From positions 1-64,000 of the forward strand of contig JAPDOI010001424.1 in the NCBI GenBank assembly GCA_029168955.1: 64,000 nucleotides of DNA, written 5' to 3'. The notes under the pieces are model-generated. The model saw only the letters and a list, made by a program, of their open reading frames with translations, ran no database searches and was not told the DNA's origin. A program made the position numbers and the translations under genes. Source of the DNA: Aplectana chamaeleonis. Taxonomy: Eukaryota > Nematoda > Chromadorea > Rhabditida > Cosmocercidae. Positions 11,292 to 22,410 of this stretch are shown here, piece by piece (the first letter of the stretch is position 1; each line of letters starts with the position of its first letter).

Positions 11292-11613
11292 ATCTGCACA
11301 CTCCCACTGAAGTCCTGCACACTTTTTGTCACATACTGCACACTCCCACTGGTGTCCTGCACACTTTCTATCACGCCCTGCACACTCCCACTAAAGTCGT
11401 GCACACTTTCTATCACGTCCTGCACACTCCCACTGGTGTCCTGAACACTTTGTATCACTTCCTGCGCACTCCCACTGGTGTCCTGCACACTTTCTATCAC
11501 GCCTTGCACACTCCCACTAAAGTCGTGCACACTCCAACTGAAGTCCTGCACATGGCCACTGAAGTCCTGCGCACCTTCTATGACGTCCTCCACAATTCCC
11601 CTGAAGTCCTGCT
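11292..11613 (-). repeat. 21-bp minisatellite array A', right arm
   Basis: About 15 units of the same 21-bp monomer on the opposite strand (core GTCCTGCACAC). It is the mirror-arm partner of the array at 8764-10820, only about one sixth as long. The left array has expanded, or this one has contracted, since the palindrome formed. Confidence 0.9.
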
Positions 11614-12475
11614 CTTATTTGCAACACTATCCACTCCGTACGGTGGCCAGAAATCTACTTCTGAAGTCTTGTCGCATTATACGGAGCACCCACCTTCCCA
11701 AACAGGAGAAGGCGCAATTACTGAGTGCAAACCTCTCTCAGAAAGTGCGCGATATCCATCCCCTTCAATACTACAAAGATCCCTCTGCGTCCCTACCCGT
11801 GATGTCAGATGGTCCTCGCACGATTAACCTGTTTCTAGGAAAATCCGTAATATCAGCGACAAAAATCGCGGATTTCAGCGATTTTTTTTCGCCGTTTCCG
11901 AAGTATGAAAGGGGGGTTACGTTCTTATCACAATGTTGCCACAGTGGTTGATCTAATAGGGAATGTTATTTGTTTGTCGAGAAACACAGCGACACTTTGT
12001 AGTTGGTCGTCGGGGCCGACGTCATGTCGCTGGTAACTCATCCTGTAATGTCTCGTCTCCCAGGTTCCATGAGACGTCTGGGCCACCGTAGATGTGAAGC
12101 GATTCTGAATCCAGCACAAACTTGAAACGTTATCAAGCTGGTCGTCCTAGCTGGAAGGGAATCCATCGAAGTCCAACTGCAGCATTACGGAAGGAGTGAA
12201 CTTAAGTTTTTCCTGGTGAAGCTCAGCGGGAAAGTAGACAAATATCATCATCACAATTTTCATAGAAATGCGCATGGAAGAAAGCGACGTGCAAAATACG
12301 AACTCTTCTCTATAACTAAAGGCGAAATGGGCGATTTCGGGGGATACCACTTAACTCATCGTTTTCGTGGTAGTAGAAAACATAGAAACTCTCTCCAATA
12401 TCTGATATCTCGACTCAACATATTATGCGCCTATCTAAAACGTGTTGCTATACTTATGCGGCGCAGTGTAGTCTG

Positions 12476-12827
12476 GTGAATGGACGGGGCTGCGACGATA
12501 GATCGCCACGCGCGATTGAAACCCCGTTGGCCGGCGATGCCGCCAACACAGCTCGGCCAGCAACCTGGGCCATGCGTCAGACTAAATGTGATACGGAAAC
12601 CATAAATGCGCTGAATCCATTGTGTACGACCAACCCACAAATCGATGAGCAACTTTGCCGCTCTTCTAGGAAAGCCGGCAGGTATAGCGTCGGCGCGCAG
12701 TGGTGTATTGAGCTGCCACGCGGGTCTTCGCTACCTCAAACTTGTATAATTAAACCTTTACTATTAGATCCGTACTAAAATAGAAAGAAAGCTAGCTAGG
12801 AAGAGAGGATGAGCTCTGAGGCTCTAA
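12476..12827. other. Spacer with a fragment of a 13.6-kb foldback family
   Basis: CTCTTCTAGGAAAGCCGGCAGG near 12659 matches the terminus of the foldback at 13596, so this is probably an end fragment. Nothing else is recognised. Confidence 0.35.
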
Positions 12828-13317
12828 GGCCCCCGTCAGACTTCGTCGAAAAACCTGCTGAGTCCGAATGAGTCCGCGGCGGAAAAACCGTCCTCGACCG
12901 TCTGCAACCGACTGAGTCCGGTTTCCCCCAGCGCCACCCAGTTCCTCTGCGAAACACGCAATCGATAGTCAGCGGCAGAAGTATGCGGGACAGAGAGCAG
13001 ACGACGAGAGTCGGGATACGGCGGGACTCGGCAGGTCGCAGTCGGCCGAAGAAAATGCATCCAAATCACCTGAGAAACTCCTATATCGATTGAGTGAAGT
13101 GAGGATGATTTCGGTTGGGACGCAGCGGGACTCAGTCGGTGCATTGGCCTCGCCCTTGTACGCATGAGAACCATCAATATCGACCGGGGGGATTGCGGTG
13201 GGCACCAGACGGTCGCAGTTGGACTCAGTAGGTTGATTTTGTTGCACGCGTCTCCCACGAATTCGGTGCGTATCGATCCGGTGGGACTCAGTAGATCCCC
13301 CGTCTCTGACGGGGGCC
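12828..13317. mobile_element. PIF/Harbinger-like MITE, copy 2
   Basis: The TIRs are GGCCCCCGTCAG and CTGACGGGGGCC, flanked by TAA on both sides (12825-12827 and 13318-13320). The interior is an imperfect palindrome rich in CGGACTCAGT-like motifs. It belongs to the same family as 3154-3490 and 40273-40906. It has no transposase. Confidence 0.75.
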
Positions 13318-13595
13318 TAAGAGCACTGAGGCCTCATATCTGAGCTCGGCTTATATTCGGTTACCAATGGGCGAAGAAATGATGGCGACAAACGATAAGC
13401 TTAAATGTTATAATTCCTAGAATTATTTCATGAAAACTAGTGAAGATTCATCCTAGAGATAACGAAACCGCTAAGTTGCATAAGTGATTCATCAATAGAA
13501 TCATATAAATATTAGAAGCTAAATGTAAATGAATGCTACATGCACAAGCTACAAGTCAACACAGAATATCAAGAATAGAGAATAGGGATTATAGG

Positions 13596-13975
13596 CTCTC
13601 CTAGGAAAGCCGGCAGGCACCTATGCTATTCTGACTTTTACAAAGCCAGGTGAATTCCGGAATACCAAAGAAGCCGGTCGCTCAGAAGGCTCGTGGGATT
13701 CGTTGGTTCGTATATAACTTGGGGCGACGACGGCCTGGAGTGGCAGTCGACTGGAGAAAACATTGTCCGTTGTTGTCTCCGACCTGATGAACACCATACT
13801 GACCCACCAGAAGGAGCTACAGCGCTGCACACCGCCGTCGCACCTGCGCTGGTCGTCGGCCTAAAGTTGGACACCAACCGAGCGGGTGTCAGCCGGCTTC
13901 TTAAGTGTTCCGGCATTAACATCGCTCCCTAGTATGTCAGAATAGAACTGATGCCTGTCGGCTTTCCTCGAAGAG
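13596..13975. mobile_element. Foldback element ending CTCTCCTAGGAAAGCC
   Basis: The left end CTCTCCTAGGAAAGCCGGCA pairs with the inverse of GTCGGCTTTCCTCGAAGAG at the right end. The imperfect homology continues about 170 bp into each side (TCTATTCTGAC-like blocks). A second end fragment is near 12659. It is non-coding. Confidence 0.65.
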
Positions 13976-14981
13976 CGGCAGGGTGGGTCTCCGATATTCG
14001 AGTTTGTCACACACACTCGATCCACCACATGTAATTGAGCTCACTGAGCTCAGGAGGAGGAGAACGCAAGGCATTTGAACTGCAGGTTGTGAACACCTGA
14101 GACCCACTAGCCGAACGCTTGAGCTAGAGAACCGAGAAAAAGTGTGGATATCTCTTACTTACGGAGGTGGGTCTAATTTTTTGAAACTGACTTTTTTTGT
14201 GGTTTAATGCCGAAGCTTACGTTATTTTCCTTTTCACAATTCGGAATGTCGTGCACTACGCTTTTTTGTGGCATGGCAAGTTGAGTGGCAATCATACTTT
14301 TCATGACAAATTCGATCCAGATCCCTTTACGACTTATCGGGAGGGGGGTGCGTTTATACTTTTGAAACCCGCTGTATATTGTACTCGCGCAATTTCGAAT
14401 TCTTCGCCCAGGTCGGAAGCTGTCTTTGTCCCCAAACCATTAGGCGACGAACAGTTCTATGGAGTCAGCTACTGGTTTGGACCTGGGCGAAAATTTCGAG
14501 CACCTTGGTGAGGAAGTTCAAATTGCCCCAGCGAATATCCGCACTTTTCGATAAGAAGGTAGCTCTGCCCAAATCATTATCAGCGGCCCGTCTACGAAAA
14601 GCTGTAGCTTGCTCGACAAAAATCTACCCTTTGAGACTATTCGTCCACTGATTTGGGATTAGAAAGCTGCTTTACACCTTTCAGCCACCACCTCGACCCG
14701 GCGTGATGTATTGCGAGTAAATGCAGTAGAGACTGTCGGTCAACATGAGGAAGCAGGCAAATCGCGTGTCACGAGTTAGCCAGTAGCTACTGAAGAAATT
14801 CAGACGCTAATCATTAGCCACTAAAATTTGTAGACGTTACCCAGCTTATCAATGGGTACACCACCTACTGCTATAACGTCGATGATAGGAGAGTGGACGG
14901 CCGTGCAATTGCTGATCAGAAGGATCAGAATGGTGTGATCGAGAAATTCTGCTAAACGTCTAATAGGAGTGCATTTGTATG
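13976..14981. other. Intergenic stretch with a small hairpin
   Basis: No gene is recognised. A hairpin is formed by CTTCGCCCAGGTC near 14402 and GACCTGGGCGAA near 14477, and a tRNA-like fragment lies at 14070-14133. The open frames here (about 90-105 codons) show no motif. Confidence 0.4.
14070..14133 (-). other. tRNA-like fragment or SINE head, tentative
   Basis: On the minus strand, TAGCTCAAGCGTTCGG resembles a Pol III A box and AGTTCAAATGCC a B box, about 45 nt apart. Between them CAGGT/ACCTG forms a perfect 5-bp stem around a 7-nt loop GTTCACA, whose middle triplet would be UCA. An acceptor stem and proper T stem are not evident, so I do not call a working tRNA. Confidence 0.25.
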
Positions 14982-15208
14982 GTTAGGTCCGTGGCCTTCG
15001 TTCTCAAGAAAAAACATTTGAATCTCAGTCGCGGCTGGGGCGGCGGTCGCGGCACAGGCCTGCTATAGCAGGTGAGAATCGATTCAGGCCGTAAGAAGAG
15101 CGCAGCTGATCAGCTTGCCATGCCGCCAGCCGCCAGCAAGATTCGAACCGCCTATGCCCGGACAACATTTAAATGTTTTTTCTTGATAAGGCAAGCCACG
15201 GACCTAAC
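14982..15208. mobile_element. Small TIR/foldback element, 227 bp
   Basis: A perfect 14-bp terminal inverted repeat: GTTAGGTCCGTGGC at 14982 and GCCACGGACCTAAC at 15195. The AAGAAAAAACATTT block and a GC-rich block are also mirrored. No clear target duplication was found. It is non-coding. Confidence 0.65.
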
Positions 15209-16625
15209 TGTAAGCACGCATGAACGCAGACTGCAACGACACACACCACCCGACGCACAATGCTGTGCCGACTTTATACAGCAGTATATACACGATTTCA
15301 AAATAAGGTGCCAAATTTAACTGTTTCAAACCATAAATAACAACGCATACACCCTGCAAGACAGATCGGGATTAAAGCCGCATTCGATAACTGCGAGCAC
15401 TTGGCGGTCTGATCTCATCCAGAAATGTGGAGAAGATATGTAGGTCTTGCACTCTTCCAAAATCAACTTCATCATACTATGACTTCCACTTTTTGTTAAA
15501 TGGGTTTCCTATGCTTTTTTTGTCTCCCGGAAATCATGCGGAATTCAGGTTTTCCTCTTATAGAGAATACAGCAACTGATTAGTCGCAACACTTACCCGT
15601 CAAGGGAATGGCTGATTTCCATGAACAATGTGTTGATCAGGAAGGAGCCAAACTTGTCCGGATCTCCGCCAAATAATGCTTTGTAGATTGGCGGACCCAC
15701 GAAGAATAAGGAGAGGTCGATGATAAATACGAAGTTGGAAGTGCATGACTGAAAATTTCCAGAACTTGAGTAACCGAAACAAGAAGTGAGCAGTCAGTGC
15801 GGCTTGATTCTCCACCTGTTAAAGGTTTCGAGCGCATTCGGACCTGACTCAAAGAGTTATCGGTCAGATGGTTACGTATTCTGGGGACACTACATTGCTG
15901 TGGAAGTTTCGAGGAGGATAGGATCTCGTACTCCGCAACTTGTGGAGGCAGAGCTGCCTCTCAAGGGCTGTGTAGGGTGCCTGTGTCAGGATTCCGGGGA
16001 AGATTTAAAGCTTCTTTGTAATCTGATCTCAGTATTCCTAACTCTTGTACCTTGTACAACTTTATAAGGACGGGGCTCTGTGTAAAGCAGCTAGTTTTGG
16101 AAAACTGATCTTGACCAGTGACTGAACAATGGGTGTTGGGTTGCTACACCATGGGGAAGATCTACACTCGGGTGAACAAGGTAAGGCCTACTGTGGGAGT
16201 TTCTCCTATCACTCTGCCGTCGAGAGGTCCGTTTCTCCTCCCTCCGATTCGGTTAGACTTCCCCAGTGTTATCGAGGAAAACTCCGTCGTCGCCCTCGGG
16301 AACTTCGCCGCCAACGTGTAACTCATGCCTTATGGCTCACGCGCTAGCCAAAACTCCTCGCCAAACTTGGACTAAGCACAAAAATTATGACCACTGACAT
16401 GACATCAAGATTACTGAGTTTTTCCATCTTACCGGGAATTCGAACAGATGCACCCTACACAGCCTTGAGAGGTAGCTTTGCGCCCGCAAAGTACGAGGTA
16501 ATTTCGAAACCGGATCATTCACATCAACGTAGACGTTGCGGTTTTTTTTTGAGTTCATCATGTTCGGTGGGAGGTCAAGTAATTACCGTGAGAATGAATT
16601 CCCTTGTTTCCCCCTAATCAACGGT
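15209..16625. other. Intergenic stretch, one repeat fragment
   Basis: No gene was recognised. About 16189-16315 is similar to 25400-25525, near the right end of the 2.9-kb TIR element (shared ACTCTGC.GTCG..AGGTCC), so it is probably a fragment of that family. Confidence 0.4.
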
Positions 16626-17094
16626 TTAAAGGCAGCATACACGCTCGTAAACGTGATTGAGATACCTACGGAAATAGAATGGTATGGTCCAGGTTACAAC
16701 GCCTACGGATTTTGAAGTGTCAAAAATGACCCACAATGCTGCTACATGAGTTAGAAGTTGGCCCCGCCCTGTATTTTCGCGCCCCCTGTATTTGCTCTTT
16801 TTTTGCAACGCAAGGTTGCTGGGTCATATTCACCGTCGGTACTGTTGGTAGATTGCCTAACAAGTTAACCACACACGTCACTGACGGCGAAGATGGTCCA
16901 GCAACCCTGCGTTGAAGGAAAACGGCAAATACAGGGGGCGTGAAAATACAGGGCGGGGCCAACTTCTAAATCATGTAACGGCATTGTGGGTCATTTTTGA
17001 CACTACAAAATGCGTAGGCATTATGTTGTAAACCATACGGCTCGATCCACATTGTTATCCCAACCACGTTTACGAGCGTGTATGCTGCCTTTAA
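16626..17094. mobile_element. Palindromic TTAA MITE, copy 1
   Basis: It runs from TTAAAGGCAGCATACACGCT to the inverse of the same sequence, ending TTAA at 17094. The whole 469 bp is one palindrome, with paired blocks such as GAAGTTGGCCCCGCCCTGTA and its inverse near 16945, and CAACGCAAGGTTGCTGGG at the centre. A copy of nearly the same length lies at 51775-52245. Confidence 0.85.
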
Positions 17095-17318
17095 GGTGTC
17101 GTGCAAAGTGAATTAGTCAAGAAGAGGATGACGAGACGTCCCCATTGAAGGAGACATTCCACCGTTCTCCCCTCGACCGAGAGATAATGACCAAATCAGA
17201 CAAATTCTCCTCGGAAACTTCTTCATCAATCCGTGAGAAACAGTATCGGCCGCTCAATCAGAGTTCGATCAGGTTATGCGTTGGTGGTAATTTCGGCGAT
17301 TGAGGTCAACTTGGTTAA

Positions 17319-17892
17319 CCCATTCACGACCACGTGTACCACTGGTGGGACACGTTTTTCAAAAATGGATTTCTCCACCGCAAGAAGGAACTTACAAACC
17401 TACATATGATCAAAGCATTAATCTTCCTTAGACTTGAATACAAATCTCGTGATCCGCCGGTGGGCCAAACGCAACAACGGATTTGGACCTTTTCAGAAAT
17501 ACCGTTAGTTGAGGTGAAAGAAAAAGCGCCTGAGCAACCATTTCAGAAGCACCTCATACTTTCTTTTTGGTCCTATCGCTACTTTTCATGTTTAAAAGAA
17601 GAAATGTATTGTTTGAAACTAGTTTACTCTTCTCAAAACGTTGCAACTTTGTTGACAGTGCTGCGGTTCCGAGGTATTTTTCTTCTAAAACGAGAGGGTG
17701 TTGGGAGCTCAAACCGTGATAATGTTCTTTCAGCGTTACTAGCTACAATAGGAAGAGAAAAGAAAGAAAGCAATAACCCATGAAACTGTTGACAGTGTTG
17801 CGGTTCCGAGGTACTTTTCTATTCAAGCTGGCGTGTCCCACCGGTGGGACACGGTATACGGTGACGCAATATTGCATGCGGTCGTGAATGGG
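17319..17892. mobile_element. piggyBac-like MITE, copy 1
   Basis: It is flanked by TTAA on both sides (17315-17318 and 17893-17896), with TIRs CCCATTCACGACC and GGTCGTGAATGGG. TTAA target sites and CCC...GGG ends are the piggyBac hallmark (established knowledge). Just inside each end is a palindrome built on GTCCCACCGGTGGGAC: perfect 20-bp GTGTCCCACCGGTGGGACAC near 17833 and a mutated version near 17335. A 149-codon open frame (17334-17783) fills most of it but resembles no transposase I know. Confidence 0.8.
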
Positions 17893-19596
17893 TTAAAGGC
17901 ATCGTCCGCGCAAAAAAAACGGTGTCTTATTCTTCTATGTTTTAGAGCAGACAAGCTGCTGAGGTAGGCGATAAAAGCAAAGAAGCCCCACAAGACCCCC
18001 AGCTCTCGGAAAATTAACGCGTTCAGAAACGTTTCGAAAAATTCATTTCTGAAAGTTGGGCTACGCAGAAAAGGTCAAGGATTTGGCATTGCTCTTAAAT
18101 GTCGTGAAATTGTTTTATTGGATTGGGCTCTCAACTTGATTTTTCAAATGTAGTGAAATTGTCGAATTGATTTGGCTGTGATGATACTATATGCAGATAA
18201 CATAATCATTAAATGTAGTGAAATTGTTGCAAACGAATTTGGCAGGAGCTCTATGAATTATCACAGTCAAATCACGCGTCAGAAGGTCCTCTGGCGAGCA
18301 AATAAAGACAAAAAGAAAACAGCCAACAATGAACGAAACCTGGCCTTATCGACTAGAAATAAGGTTTTAGAATGTTATTCTGCCTTTCCAGTGTAGCTCC
18401 TACTAAGGTACCAGACCTTCCTTCACCGATTAGATAAAGATCATGAAAACGAAATCTAACGCAATTTATTGGCTACTAATGCTATGTCTTCGTGTCCTGA
18501 ACGCTTTCACGGTTCACATTGTATGAGAAGGTTTTTCTGCTAGAGTTATTCTTGTTCTCATTTGATTCAATATGCGCTCCAAGAGAAACCCCTTCTGACG
18601 CGTGATTTGACTGTGATAATTCATAGAGCTCCTGCCAAATTCGTTTGCAACAATTTCACTACATTTAATGATTATGTTATCTGCATATAGTATCATCACA
18701 GCCAAATCAATTCGACAATTTCACTACATTTGAAAAATCAAGTTGAGAGCCCAATCCAATAAAACAATTTCACGACATTTAAGAGCAATGCCAAATCCTT
18801 GACCTTTTCTGCGTAGCCCAACTTTCAGAAATTTCACAACTTTTTACAAGGGTTTCCCTTCTACAATATCGTCAAGCTTCAAAAGGCAAGTTGTTTTTCT
18901 TCAAAACATAGTGGTAGAAATGAAGAAACAACCGCTCGGCTGCTAAGACTGCAAGATAATTGTTGCAACGCGGCTTCCTACAAATAGATGCAAGGCATAT
19001 ACTTTTTTGAATTTAAAAGTCGAAAAATGAAGAAATGAGTTTCAAAATGACCCAATTGTACAGGTTCTAGGCACTCTTCTAGACGGGGCACGCACCATTC
19101 AAGACAGAAATGAAATGAACGGCCCATTGGTGAGGCTACCAGTCGAAGTATTTCCGTAGAGCTCTAATAAAAACAATGATTGATAGCGCAGTATCAGGCC
19201 TCTTTTATCAGAGTTTTTCATCATTTCTATGAGTTTTTGCGTAGCTTGGCCCCTCTAGTGAAAGAAAATGTTGAAGGGGCCCATGAAAAACCTTCATTTG
19301 TAAAGAAAAGTCAATCGGAACACATTGTAAATACGAATTTGAATTTCGCGCCAAAATCATTTTCGGAGTTTTTCTGCATGTGGAGCTCGTGCCGTAACCA
19401 ATTGTTCCTGTTATCCTACTGTCGCACCAACATTCTAGGAAAAAGGGCTAGATGACTGGTGAGAATTGGTGGCGGATATTAACCTCATCGTCCAACGTTT
19501 TTGACGCGCCAAAGTTTACCAGTGTGGTCTACCGGGCTCAATCATGAAATTGAGCCTGAAAAATGGAAATTGATTTCCAGCGCGAACGATAGTTAA
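17893..19596. mobile_element. TTAA-ended MITE, ATCGTCCGCGC subfamily, split
   Basis: The left end TTAAAGGCATCGTCCGCGCA abuts the piggyBac-like MITE, sharing its TTAA. The right end is the inverse of CGCGAACGATAGTTAA at 19596. The stretch 19240-19596 matches the intact relative at 5911-6380. About 1.25 kb of foreign sequence (17940-19200) lies between, including the foldback at 18043. Joining the two halves is inference from end match and order. Confidence 0.55.
18043..18835. mobile_element. Foldback with near-perfect 240-bp arms
   Basis: The arms are 18043-18285 and 18593-18835. From TTTCTGAAAGTTGGGCTACG inward they are reverse complements with almost no differences. Each arm contains three spaced copies of AAATGTAGTGAAATTGT-like text, so the arms themselves derive from a tandem repeat. 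The loop is about 307 bp without a gene. The open frames starting MAVMILYADNII on both strands are the same arm read twice. Confidence 0.8.
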
Positions 19597-19928
19597 GTGC
19601 GCCAGAAGAGGACTACCGTAATCTTAGGAATGATGTTATTCGGCTCTCGTAAACAAATTTGATGATACCCAATTGATCAATGATAAAGTATAAAAGAAGT
19701 GAAGAGCGGTGTGTCTTGATTTACACACCGTCCTTCTCTAGGGGTCAGCAGTTGAGGATCTGCCTGGACTAAAAAGCAGGAAAACATTACCACCTGTAGG
19801 GAAGATGAAGCGAATTCGGAGTCAGAACTTAGAAAATTTTAGAGCTAACTCGAGTGAGATTACGGTAGCCCTGTTCTGGCGGACTTAACTATCGTTCTTG
19901 TAGATTCGGAGGCCTGGCTTGCATACGG
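19597..19928. other. Spacer before array C
   Basis: No gene or repeat match was recognised. Confidence 0.35.
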
Positions 19929-21350
19929 TGTCCTGAACATTGAACTGAGGTCCTGCACACCCCTACTGAGATCCAGCACACATTCCATGAAGTCCTGCTC
20001 ATCCTTACAGGGGTCTTGCACACGTTTCATGATGTCCTGCACACTCCTACTGATGTCCTGCACACATTCCACGAAGTTCTGATCATCCTTACAGGGGTCT
20101 TGCACACGTTTCATGATGTCCTGCACACTCCTACTAAGGTCCTGCACACATTCCATGATGTCCTGCACACACCTATTGGGGTCCTGCACACGCTTCATGA
20201 TGTCCTACACACTCCTACTGATGTCCTGCACACATTCCACGAAGTTCTGATCATCCTTACAGGGGTCTTGCACACGTTTCATGATGTCCTGCACACTCGT
20301 ACTAAGGTCCTGCACACATTCCATGATGTCCTGCACACCCCTATTGGGGTCCTGCACACGTTCTATGATGTCCTGTGTAATTTTACTAAGGTCCTACACA
20401 CATTCCATGACGTCCTGCTCATCCCTACTGGGGTCCTGCACACGCTTCATGATGTCCTGCACACTCCTACTGATGTCCTGCACACATTCCATGAAGTCCT
20501 GCTCATCCTTACAGGGGTCTTGCACATGTTTCATGATGTCCTGCACACTCCTACTAAGGTCCTGCACACATTCTACGACGTCCTGCACACCCCTACTGGG
20601 GTCCTGCACAGGTCCCATGATGTCCTGCACACTCCTACTGATGTTCTGCACACATTCTACGATGTCCTGCACACCCCTACTGGGGTCCTACACAGGTTCC
20701 ATGATGTCCTGCACACTCCTACTGGGGTCCTGCACAGGTCCCATGATGTCCTGCACACTCCTACTAGGGTCCTGCACACTCCTACTGAGGTCCTGCACAC
20801 ATTCTACGACGTCCTGCACACCCCTACTGGGGTCCTGCACACGTTCCATGATATCCTGCACTCCTACTGAGGTCCTGTACAGGTCCCATAATGTCATGCA
20901 CACTCCTACTGAGGTCCTGCACACCCCTACTGGGGTCCTGCACAGGTCCCATGATGTCCTGCACACTCCTACTAAGGTCCCGCACACTCCCACTGAGGTC
21001 CTGCACACATTCTACGACGTCCTGCACACCCTTACTGGGGTCCTGCACAGGTCCCAAAATGTCCTGCACACTCCTACTGAGGTCCTGCACACCCCTACTG
21101 GGGTCCTGCACAGGTCCCATGATGTCCTGAACACTCCTACTAAGGTCCTGCACACTCCTACTGAGGTCCTGCACACATTCTACGACGTCCTGCACACCCC
21201 TACTGGGGTCCTGCACAGGTCCCATGATGTCCTGCACACTCCTACTAAGGTCCTGCACGCTCCTACTGAGGTCCTGCACACATTCTACGGCGTCCTGCAC
21301 ACCCCTACTGAGGGGTTGCTGTAGTTTCACGACGTCCTGCATACTCCTAC
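19929..21350 (-). repeat. 21-bp minisatellite array C
   Basis: About 68 units of the same 21-bp monomer as at 8764, here with core GTCCTGCACAC on the plus strand. Variable blocks alternate between TCCTACTGAG-like and ATTCCATGAT-like text, giving 42-bp dimers. The period keeps frames open on both strands (up to 347 codons, 20281-21324) without a gene context. It contains imperfect longer-range duplications, for example TTCTGATCATCC near 20082 and 20245. Confidence 0.95.
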
Positions 21351-22236
21351 TGCGGTCTCGCATAGTCAACCGACACTTCAGCACACCCTGCGACGACTTC
21401 TTATCTTTGGTGCGCATGGTACAAACACGCGCCACGCTCAAAAACAACCCTTCCGCATAGCGTCCTGTTCCAAGCCGGACGTTAAGAGTACACCACCCTA
21501 GAGAGCAAGGTGTTTATATGGAGTCTCTAAGAAAACAATAACTGATAACGAAAAAACCAGTCATTTTTATGAACTAATCTTGGGAGGCCGGTTTCCGAGT
21601 TTCAAACGCCCGTTAGGGGCCCAGAAGTCATTATGGTGAGTTCTGACAATTATTTTCGTCATTCCCGTGGCCGATTACCTCTAGTCACAAATTTTCGAGC
21701 GATTTGGTCCACGCCTTCCAAAAAAATGGTTTTCGACGGACGGAGGTGGAGGCGGAGGCGGAGGCGGAGGCGGAGGCGGAGGCGGTGGCGGAGGCGGAGG
21801 CGGAGGCGGTGGTGGAGAACGTTTTTGCGTACTTTGAGAGGTCATACCTTTAGAAAGCGGGGACCAGTTGGGATGAAAAGTTGCACACATATGTAATTTC
21901 TTGCAGCGCGTCGAATAGTGTACAGCTCATACCTCTGTTGACGGTATGAATAGGTGATCTCATTGTAGGGCATCCGCGCGGGAAGAGATCAAAGCCAAAT
22001 CCTGGTGAGCGCTTCGCGCTCACCACAATTTCTCGCCCCTCCGTCGAATTGGGTGTGTTCAGTGCAATACGTCTGAAGAATTTTCAGGACGTCGGGATAG
22101 TGGTTTTACTTTTGAAACTTTCTGGGTGAGTGGATTTCTTTTGCCTTTTCCTACCAAAGTCACTTAAAAATAAAAACTATGCAAGTTTAGATGATAAGAT
22201 TCTGAATCTCTGGCGCCTGACATGGCGCTTCTGTTC
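21351..22236. other. Spacer with microsatellite and small hairpin
   Basis: No gene was recognised. It contains the GGCGGA microsatellite (21738) and a perfect hairpin GGTGAGC-GCTTCGC-GCTCACC at 22004-22024. Confidence 0.4.
21738..21816. repeat. (GGAGGC)n microsatellite
   Basis: About 13 units of a 6-bp GGAGGC repeat with a few GGTGGC variants. Frames across it give poly-Arg on the plus strand and poly-Pro on the minus strand; these are not genes. Confidence 0.95.
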
Positions 22237-22410
22237 ATTAAGCTAGATGACTGGTGAGAACTGGTGGCGAATCCTAATTTTTATCCCCTTCCATCCTCAT
22301 GACCCAACGTTTTTGATGCGCCAAAGTTTAACGGTGTGGTCTACCGGGCTCATTCATGAAATTGAACCTGGAAATAAGAAAGTGGTTTCTAGCGCGAACG
22401 ATGCTTTTAA
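22237..22410. mobile_element. TTAA-ended MITE fragment, ATCGTTCGCGC subfamily
   Basis: It begins near TTAAGCTAGATGACTGG and ends GCGCGAACGATGCTTTTAA at 22410. It matches the right-hand 170 bp of the elements at 5911-6380 and 17893-19596. The left half is missing. Confidence 0.6.

Larger units (their letters stand above)
5719..12475. mobile_element. Giant foldback element with nested insertions
   Basis: Outer ends are inverted copies: TTAGACTCCGCG near 5719 and CGCAGTGTAGTCTGG near 12475. The homology continues inwards in order: 5733-5905 with 12290-12450, 6470-6600 with 12130-12260, 7063-7215 with 11937-12092, 8452-8500 with 11870-11917, and 10800-11013 with 11080-11300. The axis is near 11045. 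The left arm is about 5.3 kb and the right about 1.4 kb. Insertions at 5911, 6605, 7211 and 8157, plus a longer minisatellite, account for nearly all the difference. No transposase frame is visible. The class is unknown; Foldback-like or a large Tc1/hAT-derived MITE are possible. Confidence 0.85.

Noticed and set aside
17334..17783. piggyBac transposase in the 149-codon frame
   Set aside because: Too short, no DDD/DDE-type motifs or zinc-finger Cys cluster, and not conserved in the second copy.
18172..18705. Gene starting MAVMILYADNII on both strands
   Set aside because: Same foldback arm read in the two orientations.
20281..21324. 347-codon open frame as a gene
   Set aside because: It lies wholly in the 21-bp tandem array, where a period divisible by three keeps frames open on both strands.
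21633..21896. Arg-rich / Pro-rich open frames
   Set aside because: Produced by the GGAGGC microsatellite read on the two strands.
22004..22024. Perfect GC hairpin as a transcription terminator
   Set aside because: No U-tract and no adjacent gene; bacterial-type termination is not expected in this context.
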